A stretch of DNA of 64,000 nt from Trichomonas vaginalis G3 (taxonomy: Eukaryota; Parabasalia; Trichomonadida; Trichomonadidae). Below are positions 29,004-40,100 of the stretch, one piece after another. The translations under genes and the position numbers were made by a program. The notes beneath the pieces were generated by a model that made no database searches, was not told the DNA's origin, and saw only the letters and a program-made list of their open reading frames with translations. Numbering within the stretch: position 1 is the stretch's first letter; every line of letters begins with the position of its first letter. The stretch spans positions 26,938,082 through 27,002,081 of the forward strand of contig NC_067207.1 of the NCBI RefSeq assembly GCF_026262505.1. Reading direction: 5' to 3'.

Positions 29004-29038
29004 ATTACCGATCGGTAATCACACCCTTCACGGGTGTG
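29004..29038. repeat. paired hairpins upstream of the AGC kinase
   Basis: ATTACCGATCGGTAAT (29004-29019) is a perfect palindrome, followed at once by CACACCC-TTCAC-GGGTGTG (29020-29038). GGTGTGTCACTTTT-type sequence then repeats at 29051. These lie 90-125 bases before the kinase ATG and may be protein-binding sites or part of the repeat element just upstream. Confidence 0.75.
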
Positions 29039-29128
29039 TCACTTTTTACAGGTGTGTCACTTTTAGCTAAAATTACCCCTACTCGTAAATTTTACATAAA
29101 ATTTTTTTTCAGATATAAAATTTTTTAT

Positions 29129-30460
29129 ATGGTAGAAGAAAGCCCAACCAATGGCCCAATAAAAGGTGTTTTAAAGAAGAAATACGGTTTTGAAGGTGCA
29201 TGGAAACCATGTTTCTGTGAGTTTAGCAGTGGTGAATTGAAAATTCACTCTGGACTCGAAGATTCTCCGGTAGAAACTACAATTAAGATCACACCCTCAA
29301 CAGTTATTCACATAGTTAGGGATACTCTTCCCACTCGTTTCACTATTGAACTCGAAAATGATAAAATTTACATGTTTTCTACAGAAAATTCGCAAGATAC
29401 TAATTTATGGGTACACAATCTTCGTTCAGAAACATATAATGGAGAACGCTTATCAATGGACGACTTTAATATCATATCTGTCCTTGGAAAAGGAAAATAT
29501 GGAAAGGTTATGCTTTGTGAAAAGAAAGGAACTGGCGAAAAAGTTGCCATTAAGTCAGTTAAGAAGAAACAAATCCAAAAATCACAGAATTTCAAAGCAA
29601 TCTTATCAGAAAGAAATAATTTGATGCGTACAAATTTTCCTTTTATTGTTCGTATTAAGTTTGCATTCCAGACATCAACAAAATTTTACATAGGCATGGA
29701 ATATATACCAGGTGGCGAATTATATCATATCCTTTACAATCATGACATCAATTTTTCCGATTGTAAGCTATATCTTGCCGAAATTGCCCTATCATTACAA
29801 TATTTACACTCTCGTGGTATAGTTTATCGCGATCTTAAGCTCGAAAACATTATGATTGCTGCGGATGGCCACATAAAATTAGTTGATTTCGGTCTTTCGA
29901 AAGATTTATCGATATCTAACGAGACATCTACATTTTGTGGAACAATACATTACGTTGCTCCTGAACTAATCCTTCAGAGGCCATACAGTTATCAAATTGA
30001 CTGGTGGGCTTTCGGAATTATCGCTTGCGAGATACTTTTCGGAGAATGCCCATTCTATGATGCAAATATGACTGTCGAAATGGAGAAAATTTTGAAAGAA
30101 CCTCCGAATTTTCCAGAAGATGGAGATGACGTGACAAAAGACTTCATTTCGAAGTTCCTCATCAAGAGACCATCAAAGAGAGCTAAACTTGAGGACATGA
30201 TCAAGCATCCGTTCTGGGATGACTTAGATTTCAACAAAGTTCTCGAAAAAGGTTATAAACCAGAGTTTATGCCAAAAATTAACGATGTAAAAGAGAATTT
30301 TGACAAAGAATTCACTGATTGTCCAGCAATTGACTCTTTCTGCAGCCCTGTGAATGATTCTAAGTTAGATATTTCTGGTTTCTCTTTTTCTGAAGACGAA
30401 GAAGAGGAAATCATGCCTTCTTCAATCTTGACTCTTGATTTTATAGATCCTCAGATATAA
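29129..30460 (+). CDS. AGC-family protein kinase with N-terminal PH domain (AKT-like)
   Basis: A 443-residue Ser/Thr kinase. Residues about 10-102 form a pleckstrin-homology domain (GVLKKKYGFEGAWKPCFCEF; ...ENSQDTNLWVHNL), which in this family binds phosphoinositides and brings the kinase to membranes. The kinase domain (113-364) has GKGKYGKV, Lys142 (AIK), YRDLKLEN with Asp235, DFG at 253-255 and the AGC activation loop TSTFCGT with Thr268 as likely PDK1-type site. The C-terminal tail has a hydrophobic-motif-like GFSFS (about 417-421). The layout is that of AKT/PKB. The ATG at 29129 is chosen because upstream in-frame sequence is Phe/Ile-rich and lacks an ATG. The stop is followed by A (TAAA). 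Confidence 0.9.
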   Translation: MVEESPTNGPIKGVLKKKYGFEGAWKPCFCEFSSGELKIHSGLEDSPVETTIKITPSTVIHIVRDTLPTRFTIELENDKIYMFSTENSQDTNLWVHNLRSETYNGERLSMDDFNIISVLGKGKYGKVMLCEKKGTGEKVAIKSVKKKQIQKSQNFKAILSERNNLMRTNFPFIVRIKFAFQTSTKFYIGMEYIPGGELYHILYNHDINFSDCKLYLAEIALSLQYLHSRGIVYRDLKLENIMIAADGHIKLVDFGLSKDLSISNETSTFCGTIHYVAPELILQRPYSYQIDWWAFGIIACEILFGECPFYDANMTVEMEKILKEPPNFPEDGDDVTKDFISKFLIKRPSKRAKLEDMIKHPFWDDLDFNKVLEKGYKPEFMPKINDVKENFDKEFTDCPAIDSFCSPVNDSKLDISGFSFSEDEEEEIMPSSILTLDFIDPQI

Positions 30461-30743
30461 ATATATGTTTGTATGAATAAATGTTTAATCAATTTATAGA
30501 ATTACTTAATTTTACATCTTTTTTTTCTTAGAAGATTAGCAAATGAAGTCTTCTACATAATTATAACGTACATTTGAATGATTTAGGGCATAAACTAAGA
30601 AAATAGCCGGAATTTGAGTAACAAATCAAATGATAAATTTAATTTGATGAATTTTTCAAGATGTAATATTTAATTACTTCATACCTTAAAACTATTTTGA
30701 TGATTTATTCTTTGAGAAAAAGTGACGCAAAATTTTAAACAGA

Positions 30744-31625
30744 ATGGATTCTTTATCATATTATGCCTTGGAAATTTCTAGGGAAATGCTGAAAGGAGAG
30801 TCAGTGAATCCTACTATTTTAGATTTTCTTAAAAACTTTGCGGCGAAATTAAACGTAAACATAGAAGATGAGGAAGAAGATGATTTATTAAAGAGTGATG
30901 ATGAAATGGAGTTAGAAAACGCACGTGGTACAATATTAGGTATGCAAAATCAAATAAATATCGATAGATCTAATACACTTAAAAAACTTTATGAAGAACC
31001 AGAAAAATATGATGGTTCTACAGCAAGAACACACTTTGTTTCAATTAAAAAGCCATTAACAGTACATGAAGTTGAAAAGAAAAAGAGAGATCAAAAGGAA
31101 AGGCTTAATAAAATTCGTAAAAGCATGTTTAAGCCTGTTAAACCAGAAACACTCAGACAAAATCAAAAAGAACAAGAAAGTATGCTTAGAAAGTTCGGAG
31201 TTAAGCCATTTAAAGAAACTCTTCCAAATCGCAACTTAGAATTAAAGACAGATCTTCAAAGAAGACAAGATACTAGAAGGAGATACGGAGAAACTCTTTC
31301 GGCCACTCAAAGACAGCGAATTACTCAAAAACCTCAACAGATTCCGATAAAAGAAGAAAAACCAGCGCCGCCATTCGATCCATCATTAAATGACTATGTA
31401 AATAAAATCAACAAAGAAATACAGTTATACGATAGCTTTATTGATGATTTAGACAAAGAAATTTCAATTCCATATTTCGATTTTCAAAGTCTTCACGCAA
31501 TGTTAGATACTCCATTCAATCCTAACCAAAATGGAACAGATTACCATATGAGATTTGCAATTTTGTTCCAACAATTAGAAACTCAAGAAGAAAGAATCGA
31601 AGCATTGAAGTCAGAACTGCAATAA
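30744..31625 (+). CDS. charged coiled-coil protein, unrecognised
   Basis: 293 residues. A helical N-terminus, an acidic patch (EDEEEDDLLKSDDEMELEN, about 41-59), a basic helical stretch of Lys/Arg/Gln (about 110-205), a Pro linker (KPAPPFDP) and a C-terminal helix ending in a short coiled coil (QQLETQEERIEALKSELQ). No signal peptide or membrane segment. The composition suggests a cytoskeletal or scaffold protein, but I do not recognise it. The stop is TAAA. Confidence 0.6.
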   Translation: MDSLSYYALEISREMLKGESVNPTILDFLKNFAAKLNVNIEDEEEDDLLKSDDEMELENARGTILGMQNQINIDRSNTLKKLYEEPEKYDGSTARTHFVSIKKPLTVHEVEKKKRDQKERLNKIRKSMFKPVKPETLRQNQKEQESMLRKFGVKPFKETLPNRNLELKTDLQRRQDTRRRYGETLSATQRQRITQKPQQIPIKEEKPAPPFDPSLNDYVNKINKEIQLYDSFIDDLDKEISIPYFDFQSLHAMLDTPFNPNQNGTDYHMRFAILFQQLETQEERIEALKSELQ

Positions 31626-32062
31626 AAATGTTTGTGTATAGTTATTTTAAATTTTTAAAACATTTTAGGATCTCTTACGCCCATTTGATATTCTTTCCCA
31701 ATCAAAGAGGATATCTTTCCTCTTTCTGACATATTCATGGCATAAGTATATGACTGTATATGCGTAAGATAAAAATCAGCATACTTATCCTAGATAAATA
31801 AACATTTGGAGTTTGCTATTGTACAAAATATAATGTAAGTAATGATTTGATCTATTCTTGTTAGAAATAGAATGATGTCATGCACAATGAGCTATTAAAT
31901 AGAGTTATACATGAGAGGATTACGCTTAAATTATTAGAAATAGAGTTATTATTCAATTATTCGGATGCCTGATGAAAATGATAAATCCTTTTATGATTTA
32001 TTTGTTCATTTAAAGAGACAAGAGAATAGCTAGAGCAGTGCCATTCCCAAAATCGACAATTA
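31626..32062. other. intergenic, AT-rich
   Basis: No gene, RNA or marked repeat is visible. An upstream ATG at 32063 in frame with the next gene lies at its end. Confidence 0.6.
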
Positions 32063-32131
32063 ATGCTAGAAACACTTGATTTTATAATCACAAATCTAAA
32101 AATAACGTTCTTTTTTTTCAAAAATTTTAAC

Positions 32132-34840
32132 ATGAATCAATCAGAGTTTGGAGAAAAGCACCAAACCGGACTTATTTCTCCACATAATAGGAAAATAATT
32201 AAGCCAAGCAGCAATACAATCAATTTATCTAATTCAATTAAAGCGAGAAGCAGCTTACAACAAACAAAATTCGATAATACGAACCCATTAGTAGAAGCAA
32301 GGGAAGCACTCAACATCAATCAACGCAGAATAGCAAATGAAGATCTTTTTGATCAATTAATGGAAAAAGCTCTCGATCATCCATTACATGAAGTGTTCGA
32401 ACCAATACTTAAAGTAATGTTTCGTGGTGATAATTGCATATTATGGATAGATATTCCAGAAAATCAGTACTTATACTCACCAACAAACAAATTTGTTTCT
32501 CAATATTCAAATAGTTTACCAGGATTCGTTCATAAGACACAAAGTATTATACAAATCAAAGATGCTTCGCAAGCTCCTAAAGGATTTACCATTGATTCAC
32601 GTGTTTCTCCAGTAAATTCTCCTTTATTCTTTTTCCCTTTAGCGAATCGTGCTGTTGTACAAGTAGTTAGACGAAGTAATAGTGGTGGTTTTAATGAAAC
32701 AGACATGGAAACTGCTCAATTACTTATGCATAAGTTTTCAATTTATGGAAACGCTTTATTTTCAGTTTCTACGCTTACTCCACTTGCATTACAACTATTT
32801 AAAGAGTCTCCAGCAACATTAAATCCTTTAACACTTATAGAAAAGCATTTTGATTGCGGAGAAGCTCAAATTTGGAGAGTTGACGCCGTAAAGAACATTT
32901 ATTCAAAATTCAATCCGGAAATAGGTGACATGGAGATCAAAGATGAAGATCCTACCATTTCTCATGCAATATCTTTGAATGGAATTGAAAATAATTCAGA
33001 TGAAATTAAATTAATTTGCACACATGAGATAAATAAGCGAGAAATATGGGTTGGTGTCTTATCAGGACGTGGTGAGATGTTTAATTCCAGTGAAGAAGCA
33101 CAGTTTCGAAGCTTATTGCCTTTTTTGATCAAATTCATCACAGGTTTTGGCAATGAGAGCCAACAGAAGGCATTAGCATCACGCATAGGTGATCTCCTTA
33201 ACGTTTTCTCTCTTATTGCTTGCACACTTAACATATCTGATCTCCAAAGAATTATTAACGACCAAGTTCCAACTATTTTCGACTGCGAGAGCGTCAAATT
33301 CGTTGTATTCTCAGAAACAGAGAATCCTCCACAGAGCGGATTGATTTCCCAGTCACTTTCCTTAAATGAACCTTTCATTGCGGAAAATCCATCGAAAGTC
33401 AAAGGCTACAATCCATCAGTAGACTCCATAAACAACCAAGAACCGAGATCTTTATTGAGTTCCGCAATTCGCACAGTACAAAAGACAGTTGTTGGATATT
33501 TGGCCTTATTTTCCAAAAAAGGAAACAACTGTTTCGATGCGAATGATTCATTGTTACTAAAAGACCTTTCGTCATTCATTGCTTCATCGATCTCTCAGTC
33601 ACAGCGCATAGAAATGATGAATGACATTTCTGCTTCAATTGCAAAAGGTGACACTTTGAAAGAAGTTTTGACAAACATTTCAAAATCGAGTGATATCAAA
33701 CGCGTTGTTGTTTACGCGAATAACAACGGCTGGGTAAAACTCGCTGATGCCGGAGAGATCGGAAATCCACAACAAGAAATAGAAGCAATCAAAAATCAGG
33801 CAGATTGTGAAGGTGTTACTTTTTATCCGATAAAAAACGAGAACCAAGAGGAGATTGGCCAATTCGGAGTGAACGGAGATCTAGATAACATTCAAACATA
33901 TTGTAATGTAATTGGTACGTTAATTAACGTCCAGGAGAAAAGTGACATCAGTTTGAATGAAATTATTGATACGAGCAAAGCAGCGTTGGCATCTGCAGCT
34001 AATTCTATTGATTTGGGTGAGAATGTATTTAAATACACATTCCAAACAAATAACTTGAAAATACAAAATTATTATCAATTGGTTTTCAAAATTTTTGGCA
34101 GATTTCGGATTTTTGATAATTTCAATGTTTCTAATGCTGCTTTATTCAATTTCTTAAGGGAAATAAAGCTGACTAAACAAGGTGCTGATAATCTTCAGAT
34201 GTTTGCTAGCTTGTTGTTGCAATGTCGAATGGAATCGACTCTTTCCAACATGGAATTGTTTGGAAGTTTAGTTAGTTGTATTTTGTCAGATTATAATTGT
34301 CCACAGAATTCTATTTTGGTTGAATCTCCTGAAGCAATTGTTTCTTTGTCGAAGGCAGTAACAGTAATGGCTAATGACGGAAACAATATCTTCAAATCAA
34401 TTCAACAAACAGATCTCAAAAACATATGGGATTTAATTATTGATTTAGTTGTTTCTTCTGATTTTAATAATTTTTATAATGTTTTAAATTCTGCAGAAAA
34501 AGTTATTGATGGAGAAAATGATGATGAAGATGATAACCAGAAGTACTCTATGAAGAAGGAGAACTTGAAACTTTTCCTTGCTTGTGCAAAATTGTCACCC
34601 TGCGTAAGAAATAAAAAAGGTGATGAAAAAATCTCAAATTTGGCAACTGATTTCTTCAGAAGATGTGATTTAACACATACATCATTCAAAGATGTCAAAT
34701 CACGTGAAGAAATTGACCAGGAAAAGATTTCTGATGCTTTGTTTAATGATGCTGCAATTCCTGCTTTCAAACTTCTTTCAAAGATTGATTCTTCATTGAA
34801 TGTGATTTCTCAATGCGTTTCAAATAACGCGTCAAATTAA
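32132..34840 (+). CDS. large GAF-domain-like protein
   Basis: 902 residues from the ATG at 32132. An earlier in-frame ATG at 32063 would add 23 residues rich in Phe/Ile, and I prefer the later one. Residues about 50-210 (DNCILWIDIPENQYLYSPTN; ... VVQVVRRSNSGGFNETDMET) look like a GAF domain, a small-molecule-binding fold, and further GAF-like stretches may follow (about 365-480). The C-terminal third is helical and acidic (DDEDDNQ); its layout recalls cyclic-nucleotide phosphodiesterases, but I do not see a clear HD metal-binding catalytic core. It is probably a signalling protein of that general kind. Confidence 0.5.
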   Translation: MNQSEFGEKHQTGLISPHNRKIIKPSSNTINLSNSIKARSSLQQTKFDNTNPLVEAREALNINQRRIANEDLFDQLMEKALDHPLHEVFEPILKVMFRGDNCILWIDIPENQYLYSPTNKFVSQYSNSLPGFVHKTQSIIQIKDASQAPKGFTIDSRVSPVNSPLFFFPLANRAVVQVVRRSNSGGFNETDMETAQLLMHKFSIYGNALFSVSTLTPLALQLFKESPATLNPLTLIEKHFDCGEAQIWRVDAVKNIYSKFNPEIGDMEIKDEDPTISHAISLNGIENNSDEIKLICTHEINKREIWVGVLSGRGEMFNSSEEAQFRSLLPFLIKFITGFGNESQQKALASRIGDLLNVFSLIACTLNISDLQRIINDQVPTIFDCESVKFVVFSETENPPQSGLISQSLSLNEPFIAENPSKVKGYNPSVDSINNQEPRSLLSSAIRTVQKTVVGYLALFSKKGNNCFDANDSLLLKDLSSFIASSISQSQRIEMMNDISASIAKGDTLKEVLTNISKSSDIKRVVVYANNNGWVKLADAGEIGNPQQEIEAIKNQADCEGVTFYPIKNENQEEIGQFGVNGDLDNIQTYCNVIGTLINVQEKSDISLNEIIDTSKAALASAANSIDLGENVFKYTFQTNNLKIQNYYQLVFKIFGRFRIFDNFNVSNAALFNFLREIKLTKQGADNLQMFASLLLQCRMESTLSNMELFGSLVSCILSDYNCPQNSILVESPEAIVSLSKAVTVMANDGNNIFKSIQQTDLKNIWDLIIDLVVSSDFNNFYNVLNSAEKVIDGENDDEDDNQKYSMKKENLKLFLACAKLSPCVRNKKGDEKISNLATDFFRRCDLTHTSFKDVKSREEIDQEKISDALFNDAAIPAFKLLSKIDSSLNVISQCVSNNASN

Positions 34841-35262
34841 TTTTGTATATTTTATTATTTTTGTTGATTATCATAAACAATATTTATATATAATTCTCAT
34901 TGATACTGTTAAACTACATAAAAATGTTCAAAAAACTTCCAAAAATGATTATTAAAAATTGAATTTTCGAATATTTTGCTTTTTGATAAAGTATATATTA
35001 ATACCCATTAATTCAAATTTTTTGGGTCCCTTTTTCAATCAAATCATAATGCCCAAAACAATTTGAAGTGATTGGTATTAATATATATAGCTCTACATAT
35101 ATGCCATTCAATAATTGAACGATTCGCATACTCCCCGCATCAAGTTCTTAACTACTTGTATTTGATCTACGTATCCTGGTTTTTAAAATTTTTCAATACT
35201 TTCTTTAAAAAATGATGCAAAATTCCAGGAAGACTCGATATATCAAAAACGTAAACTATTGA
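34841..35262. other. intergenic with an imperfect inverted repeat at 34990-35095
   Basis: The arms are about 36 bases each: TATATATTAATACCCATTAA leading into TCAAATTTTTTGGG on the left, and CCCAAAACAATTTGAAGTGA leading into TTGGTATTAATATATA on the right, with roughly 80% complementarity around a ~30-base centre. It may be a small non-autonomous element or a structured region; no gene is seen. Confidence 0.55.
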
Positions 35263-36309
35263 AAATCATATTTGTTTGGAGAAGAAAAAGAAGAAAGTCT
35301 CGGAAATGAAAGAGAGTCGTGCTTTCATTCCTCAGGACCTTCAAATGATATATGGAGAAGATTCTATGATCCTGCAACTTATGACAAGTTTGTTAATACA
35401 AGTCAAACAATCACTGAATTCAGTCACGTCTTTGTTGATTACGTACTTTTCAAAAATTTTAGTCCAGAAGGTGTTATTCGAATCTCTAAACCAACTGCAG
35501 ATACAAAAGTTCTTGTTTCATCATCTTCTTTTTTTAAATGTTCCTCTACTAAAAATCATGGAGGATCCATATATGTTTCATCATCAGGAATGTATTCTGG
35601 AGAAGGATCATTTGTTCAATACAAAGTCTGTAGTTATGAATCTAAGTCCCCAAATGGAGTAGGATCTCATTCATATATTTGGGTGGCAAGAGATGATAAC
35701 CACAAGAATTTTGTTATTGAATCATCATTTACTCAAAATACAGGATATGAATCAGTTCTTTGGCATGCACAAGGATCTCTTCTATTTTCATCAATAAATA
35801 TCTCTGATTCAAAACTAGAAAGGGATGCAGCATTTACTAGTCATGATGATTCATTTTCTCTTTCAACAACAAATTTTAGTAATTTCGATAATATTTCATC
35901 AAATGATTGTTTTCGTTATGATTCTAAAAAACAAAATTTCTATTTTTGTAATGTTATTGATAACAATGTTTCAGGAAATATTGCAGGAATTTTCTATCTT
36001 ACTAATTCTGTTACACTTTTAGTAAGCCAATGTTTCTTCAAAGGAAACAAAGCCTCTATATTATTTTATATTTGGTCAGGACCACCTACTGTAAATGATT
36101 GCCATTTTGAAGATAATACATTTCCAACGAATGAAAATTATATTAATAATTCAAAGTCAATGACAGAAATTATTCTTCCTAATTTATATTCTTCATTTTT
36201 ATGTGAAATTGAAATTAGAAATAAAAAAGATTCTATTCACATTCTTAATATTTCTTTTTCTCGTTTATTTTCTGATCAACCTTCGCATTCGTCTAAACAT
36301 CGCGCTTGA
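35263..36309 (+). pseudogene. second beta-helix surface-protein-like reading frame without ATG
   Basis: Open for 348 codons with no ATG near the start (an early TTG at 35272 is the only near-cognate candidate). The translation is Ser/Asn/Phe-rich with repeated strands (VLVSSSSFFKCSSTKNHGGS; FYFCNVIDNNVSGN; VNDCHFEDNTF), related to 26412-27389. Members of such families in trichomonads are large surface proteins with an N-terminal signal and C-terminal membrane segment. Neither is visible here, so this is probably a fragment, truncated at both ends. Confidence 0.5.
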
Positions 36310-37177
36310 TGAAATTCTATTTTCTTATAGACCCTGTTTTTGGCAACTATATCTCTAATTTTTTAGGATGCATTTATCACATTCTGCCAAATTCCGGAAA
36401 ACATTTTGAGCCTATCTCAGAAAGTGATTTTTACACATAGATTTGCATTCTCCCACATGGGGACAACAATGTGCAACATGCCTCATGCTGAGTTTAGGTA
36501 ATCATCGAATGATTTTTTTTTCCTTAGAAATTTTCATAATATGAGATTAAAGTCAGTCCATCTAAACAGCGGGACATATGATATAATTAAATCACATTTC
36601 ACAAATACCTTTTGTCCCGGCAATGCATGTGTTTCTTAACTTCTCTTAAGAGAATAAGAAATTTCGAAATAAAATTTGAATTAACCAACATCTGATAAAC
36701 ATTCATATAAGCAAGCTTTATTTGTTGTTTCATATTGGATTAGATTGCTGTTTATTTAAAGGGTGCATTTTCGCTCATCTGACTTTAATTTAAATTTCTG
36801 ACTGTATATGGATCATGCCCTATTCTCTAAATATCAATGAGGGAAAATGCAGGGTATAACGCCTTTTAGGTGAAATTTAAAATTTTGTGAAGTTTTACGG
36901 ACGCTTAGGCGCCCGAAAATTTCATAAAATTTGGATTATGTGAACAATGATTTACATTTGAATCAAAAATAATCGTAGTTCCCATAATTACTACTTTTGG
37001 ATTTTTCTCGAAATTGAAGTTGAATTGGCAGCTTAATTTTTAGGAGATCAAGAAAAGAAATATAACTATTCAAAACAATTTTAGACAGAGGAGAAATTTC
37101 GGTTAGATGAAGTAAAGAATCAAAAAAATTTTGAATTGAAAAGATTTTTTATAAAATTTTTGACATTTTTTATCACA
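36310..37177. promoter_or_regulatory. long intergenic with an Initiator-like site just before the next ATG
   Basis: 868 bases, AT-rich, with no gene visible. TCACAA at 37173-37178 overlaps the ATG at 37178 and matches the Initiator form loosely, giving an almost leaderless start if used. Otherwise I see nothing in it. Confidence 0.45.
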
Positions 37178-40100
37178 ATGGATAATCAAATTTTTAGTAA
37201 GATTGTTAATACATGCATTACATGTCCTCAAATAAAGTTAGAGCAGCCATTTAAAGTCCTGCTTACTTTTCACGACGCAAAACATGTTTTAGAAGTTTTA
37301 ATTCAAACTTTATCAAAAGCGAGAGATGTTTCCACAAAACAAAGAGTATCATCCTTAATCCAAACATATATAATGCGTAATTTTGATAAACTGAATGCTA
37401 CAGATGAAGACCTAGTCAATGTTTTGCAGTTAATTACCACAGAAACACCTATTTCAACCGAAAGAGAGCATATAGAGCAGTTTTGCAAGTCAGTAGAATT
37501 CATTTTATCTAAAATAAAGTCAATGCCGACTTCAAAAATTTTTAATTTTATTGTATCAAAGCCTTATCCATACTCAGCGATAACATTATCATTACTTACT
37601 AAGAACGAAGAAAAGTACTGTGCACCAACTCTTAAATATATCGTTGCTGTTCATAAAGAACCAAACCCTCTTTCATTTTACGCAGCATCTCTTTTCTTTG
37701 AGCATCACAATCCATCCAAATTTACAGCTGAAGCTCAAAAAGAGTTCAAAATCGAAGTAATTAAGAATTCTTTGATTTCTGCTTTTAATTACAAACTTAT
37801 TCACAAACTATCAGCATTAATATTACTAGATACATTATTTAAAACAGCTTCACATGATGTTTGCTTATCAATTATGTCTTCTATGATTGAAATTTTTATT
37901 CTACAATTAAAAGACCAAGATCCAACACTAAGAACAGAACTAGTCAAAGTTCTTACGAATCTACCACCAGAAATCGGCTTTGCCAATGAATTATTGACAG
38001 CTATTTCATTCAGATTCGAAGATTGTCAAGAAGAGTATGAAAAAGCCGCAATTTCATTTTTATTTAGTCGCAGAGCTGTTCAATCACTTCCTGCCATTCT
38101 CAAAACTCTTATAGAAACAAAAGAAACTTATATTGCTGGAGTTGTTTTTGCTGCAAGGCTTGGCTTGTTTTCTGAATCAGATAAACTACTCCAAGCTGTA
38201 TTCCCACCAACACCAAAGGAGACTGTAGCGTTTGCAGCGTTACAAGCCATTTGCGTAATGTCGGAATTCAAATTAATGACAGAGTCTGTTTTTACGGCAT
38301 CATTTCCTACTTTATTGTATTGTTTGACGTCGGTAACTATACTTGATAACATGATTATGCTGAAAATGGCAACGCGAGCTTTAGATTTGCTTCCAAATTC
38401 TGCAAGTGGCTTTCCTAAGGTTTATTTGGATACCATTCTCAAGAATATAAACAATTTCAAGTACAATGACATCATTGAGAAGGTTTCTGCTTCAGCATGG
38501 CAAGTATTTGAACAAAATAAGACAATTCCAACGCAATTGAACCAATCACAGTTCTCAGCTATATTCACAAACTTGGCGTTGAGATATTTGGGATCAGCAA
38601 ATTTCGATAACTCTCGAAATGAAATTGTAAAAATGATGTCAATTGTTTCTTCCTCGGCCTTTCAAAAATTCAATGATTTACAAACTCAAAAATTGAATAG
38701 TTTACAAAATCAAAATTCGGAAAATGAAACTGAGCAGACAGTTAGTGTTGGTGATGAGAGATTTTCATTTAGCACACTAATTCTCAGTGCAGTTCCGGAA
38801 GATTATGCTGATAGTGTAAGAACAGAGGCAAATCTACTTATGCAGACGAAGCCAATTGCTGTTATGATATCAGTAAGTCTTCCTAAGATCTCTGCTTTCT
38901 TGCCAAGCTTAGTTAGAGCTGTAAGAGAATCTGAACCTCCAGATCTTAAGTTAGTTGAAGATTTCATTAAAGCTGGAATGAATTCATGCGGAATAGACTT
39001 CATTCCTTATCTCAGGAAGTTTATAGAACCTGTAGAAAGAAGTTCCAAATATTTTATCGTATCAATCAAAAGGAAAACGAAAGGCTTCATACCAGAAGCA
39101 CTTAATGGCATAAGTTATGCATGCACATTAGATAATTGCTCGGATTATCTTCAGGATTTGATCAAAATCCTCGATGATTCCATAGAAAGTCCAGAAAGTA
39201 TCGTTCCAATGAAGAACAACGTCATGAACGCTGTTAATTCAATACTTTCTGTCTGCAAAGACACCAAAATACCTTCATCTTTATCAAATAAATTGTTTTC
39301 AGAAGTTTCGATGTCACCTTTGTTTACAAAACTTCTGAAACATATTCCAGAGAGTGAAACAAATTTGTTAAAGACAGCCATTTTATCATATGCAAAGTAT
39401 ATTGCATCAAATAAAGAAGAAAATACGGAAAATGAAGAATTTGTGAACCAAATCTTTTCAATTAGTGATTCTGAAGAGATTTTGTCCTGCTTCTTATCAT
39501 CATGCTTATCAGTAGTGTCATGTGATGATCCTAGTTCTATCATAGACCTCTGTCTTAAAGCTGCAACAACATTTAACTCATCTCATACGACAAACTCTCT
39601 TAATTTTGGAGAATTCGTGTATGGAACATCAAAACTAGCTATATCCCCATCATTACCACTCAGAGTTCTTCTCAGAGACTGCATTGTTCAATTATTTAAT
39701 TTAACTTTGCCAGCAGACACGAATTCTCCATTGCATCTTGCAGGATCGAAGCTCTCCCCTGCAGAAGTAGTCTCTTTTGCTTCAAGTCTCTTTGATTTGG
39801 CGACATCTAAATTTGATGAAGATCAAAGTTGCAAATTAGCATTATTAGCAGCACAAAGCCGCCCTCTGCAGTTCCATCAAGCACTTTTCATAAGGAGTTT
39901 GACGAATCACGCAGCAAAATCCATAGTTTCAGATAATAGAAAGACTTTGATACATTTTCTCGAAGGCGCTGAGGAGGCATCAGAAGAAGCATACTCGTTA
40001 TGCTTAGAAACAGCCGTAATGTTATTCAAAGGAGACAATTTTGTCTTTACAGACCGATTTTTATCGGTTCCACTCACTAAATTCGGCAGAAGGTCACTTG

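Noticed and set aside
32063-32131. Upstream ATG for the GAF-like protein
   Set aside because: It would add a Phe/Ile-rich stretch encoded by AT-rich leader; the ATG at 32132 starts ordinary coding sequence. It remains possible.
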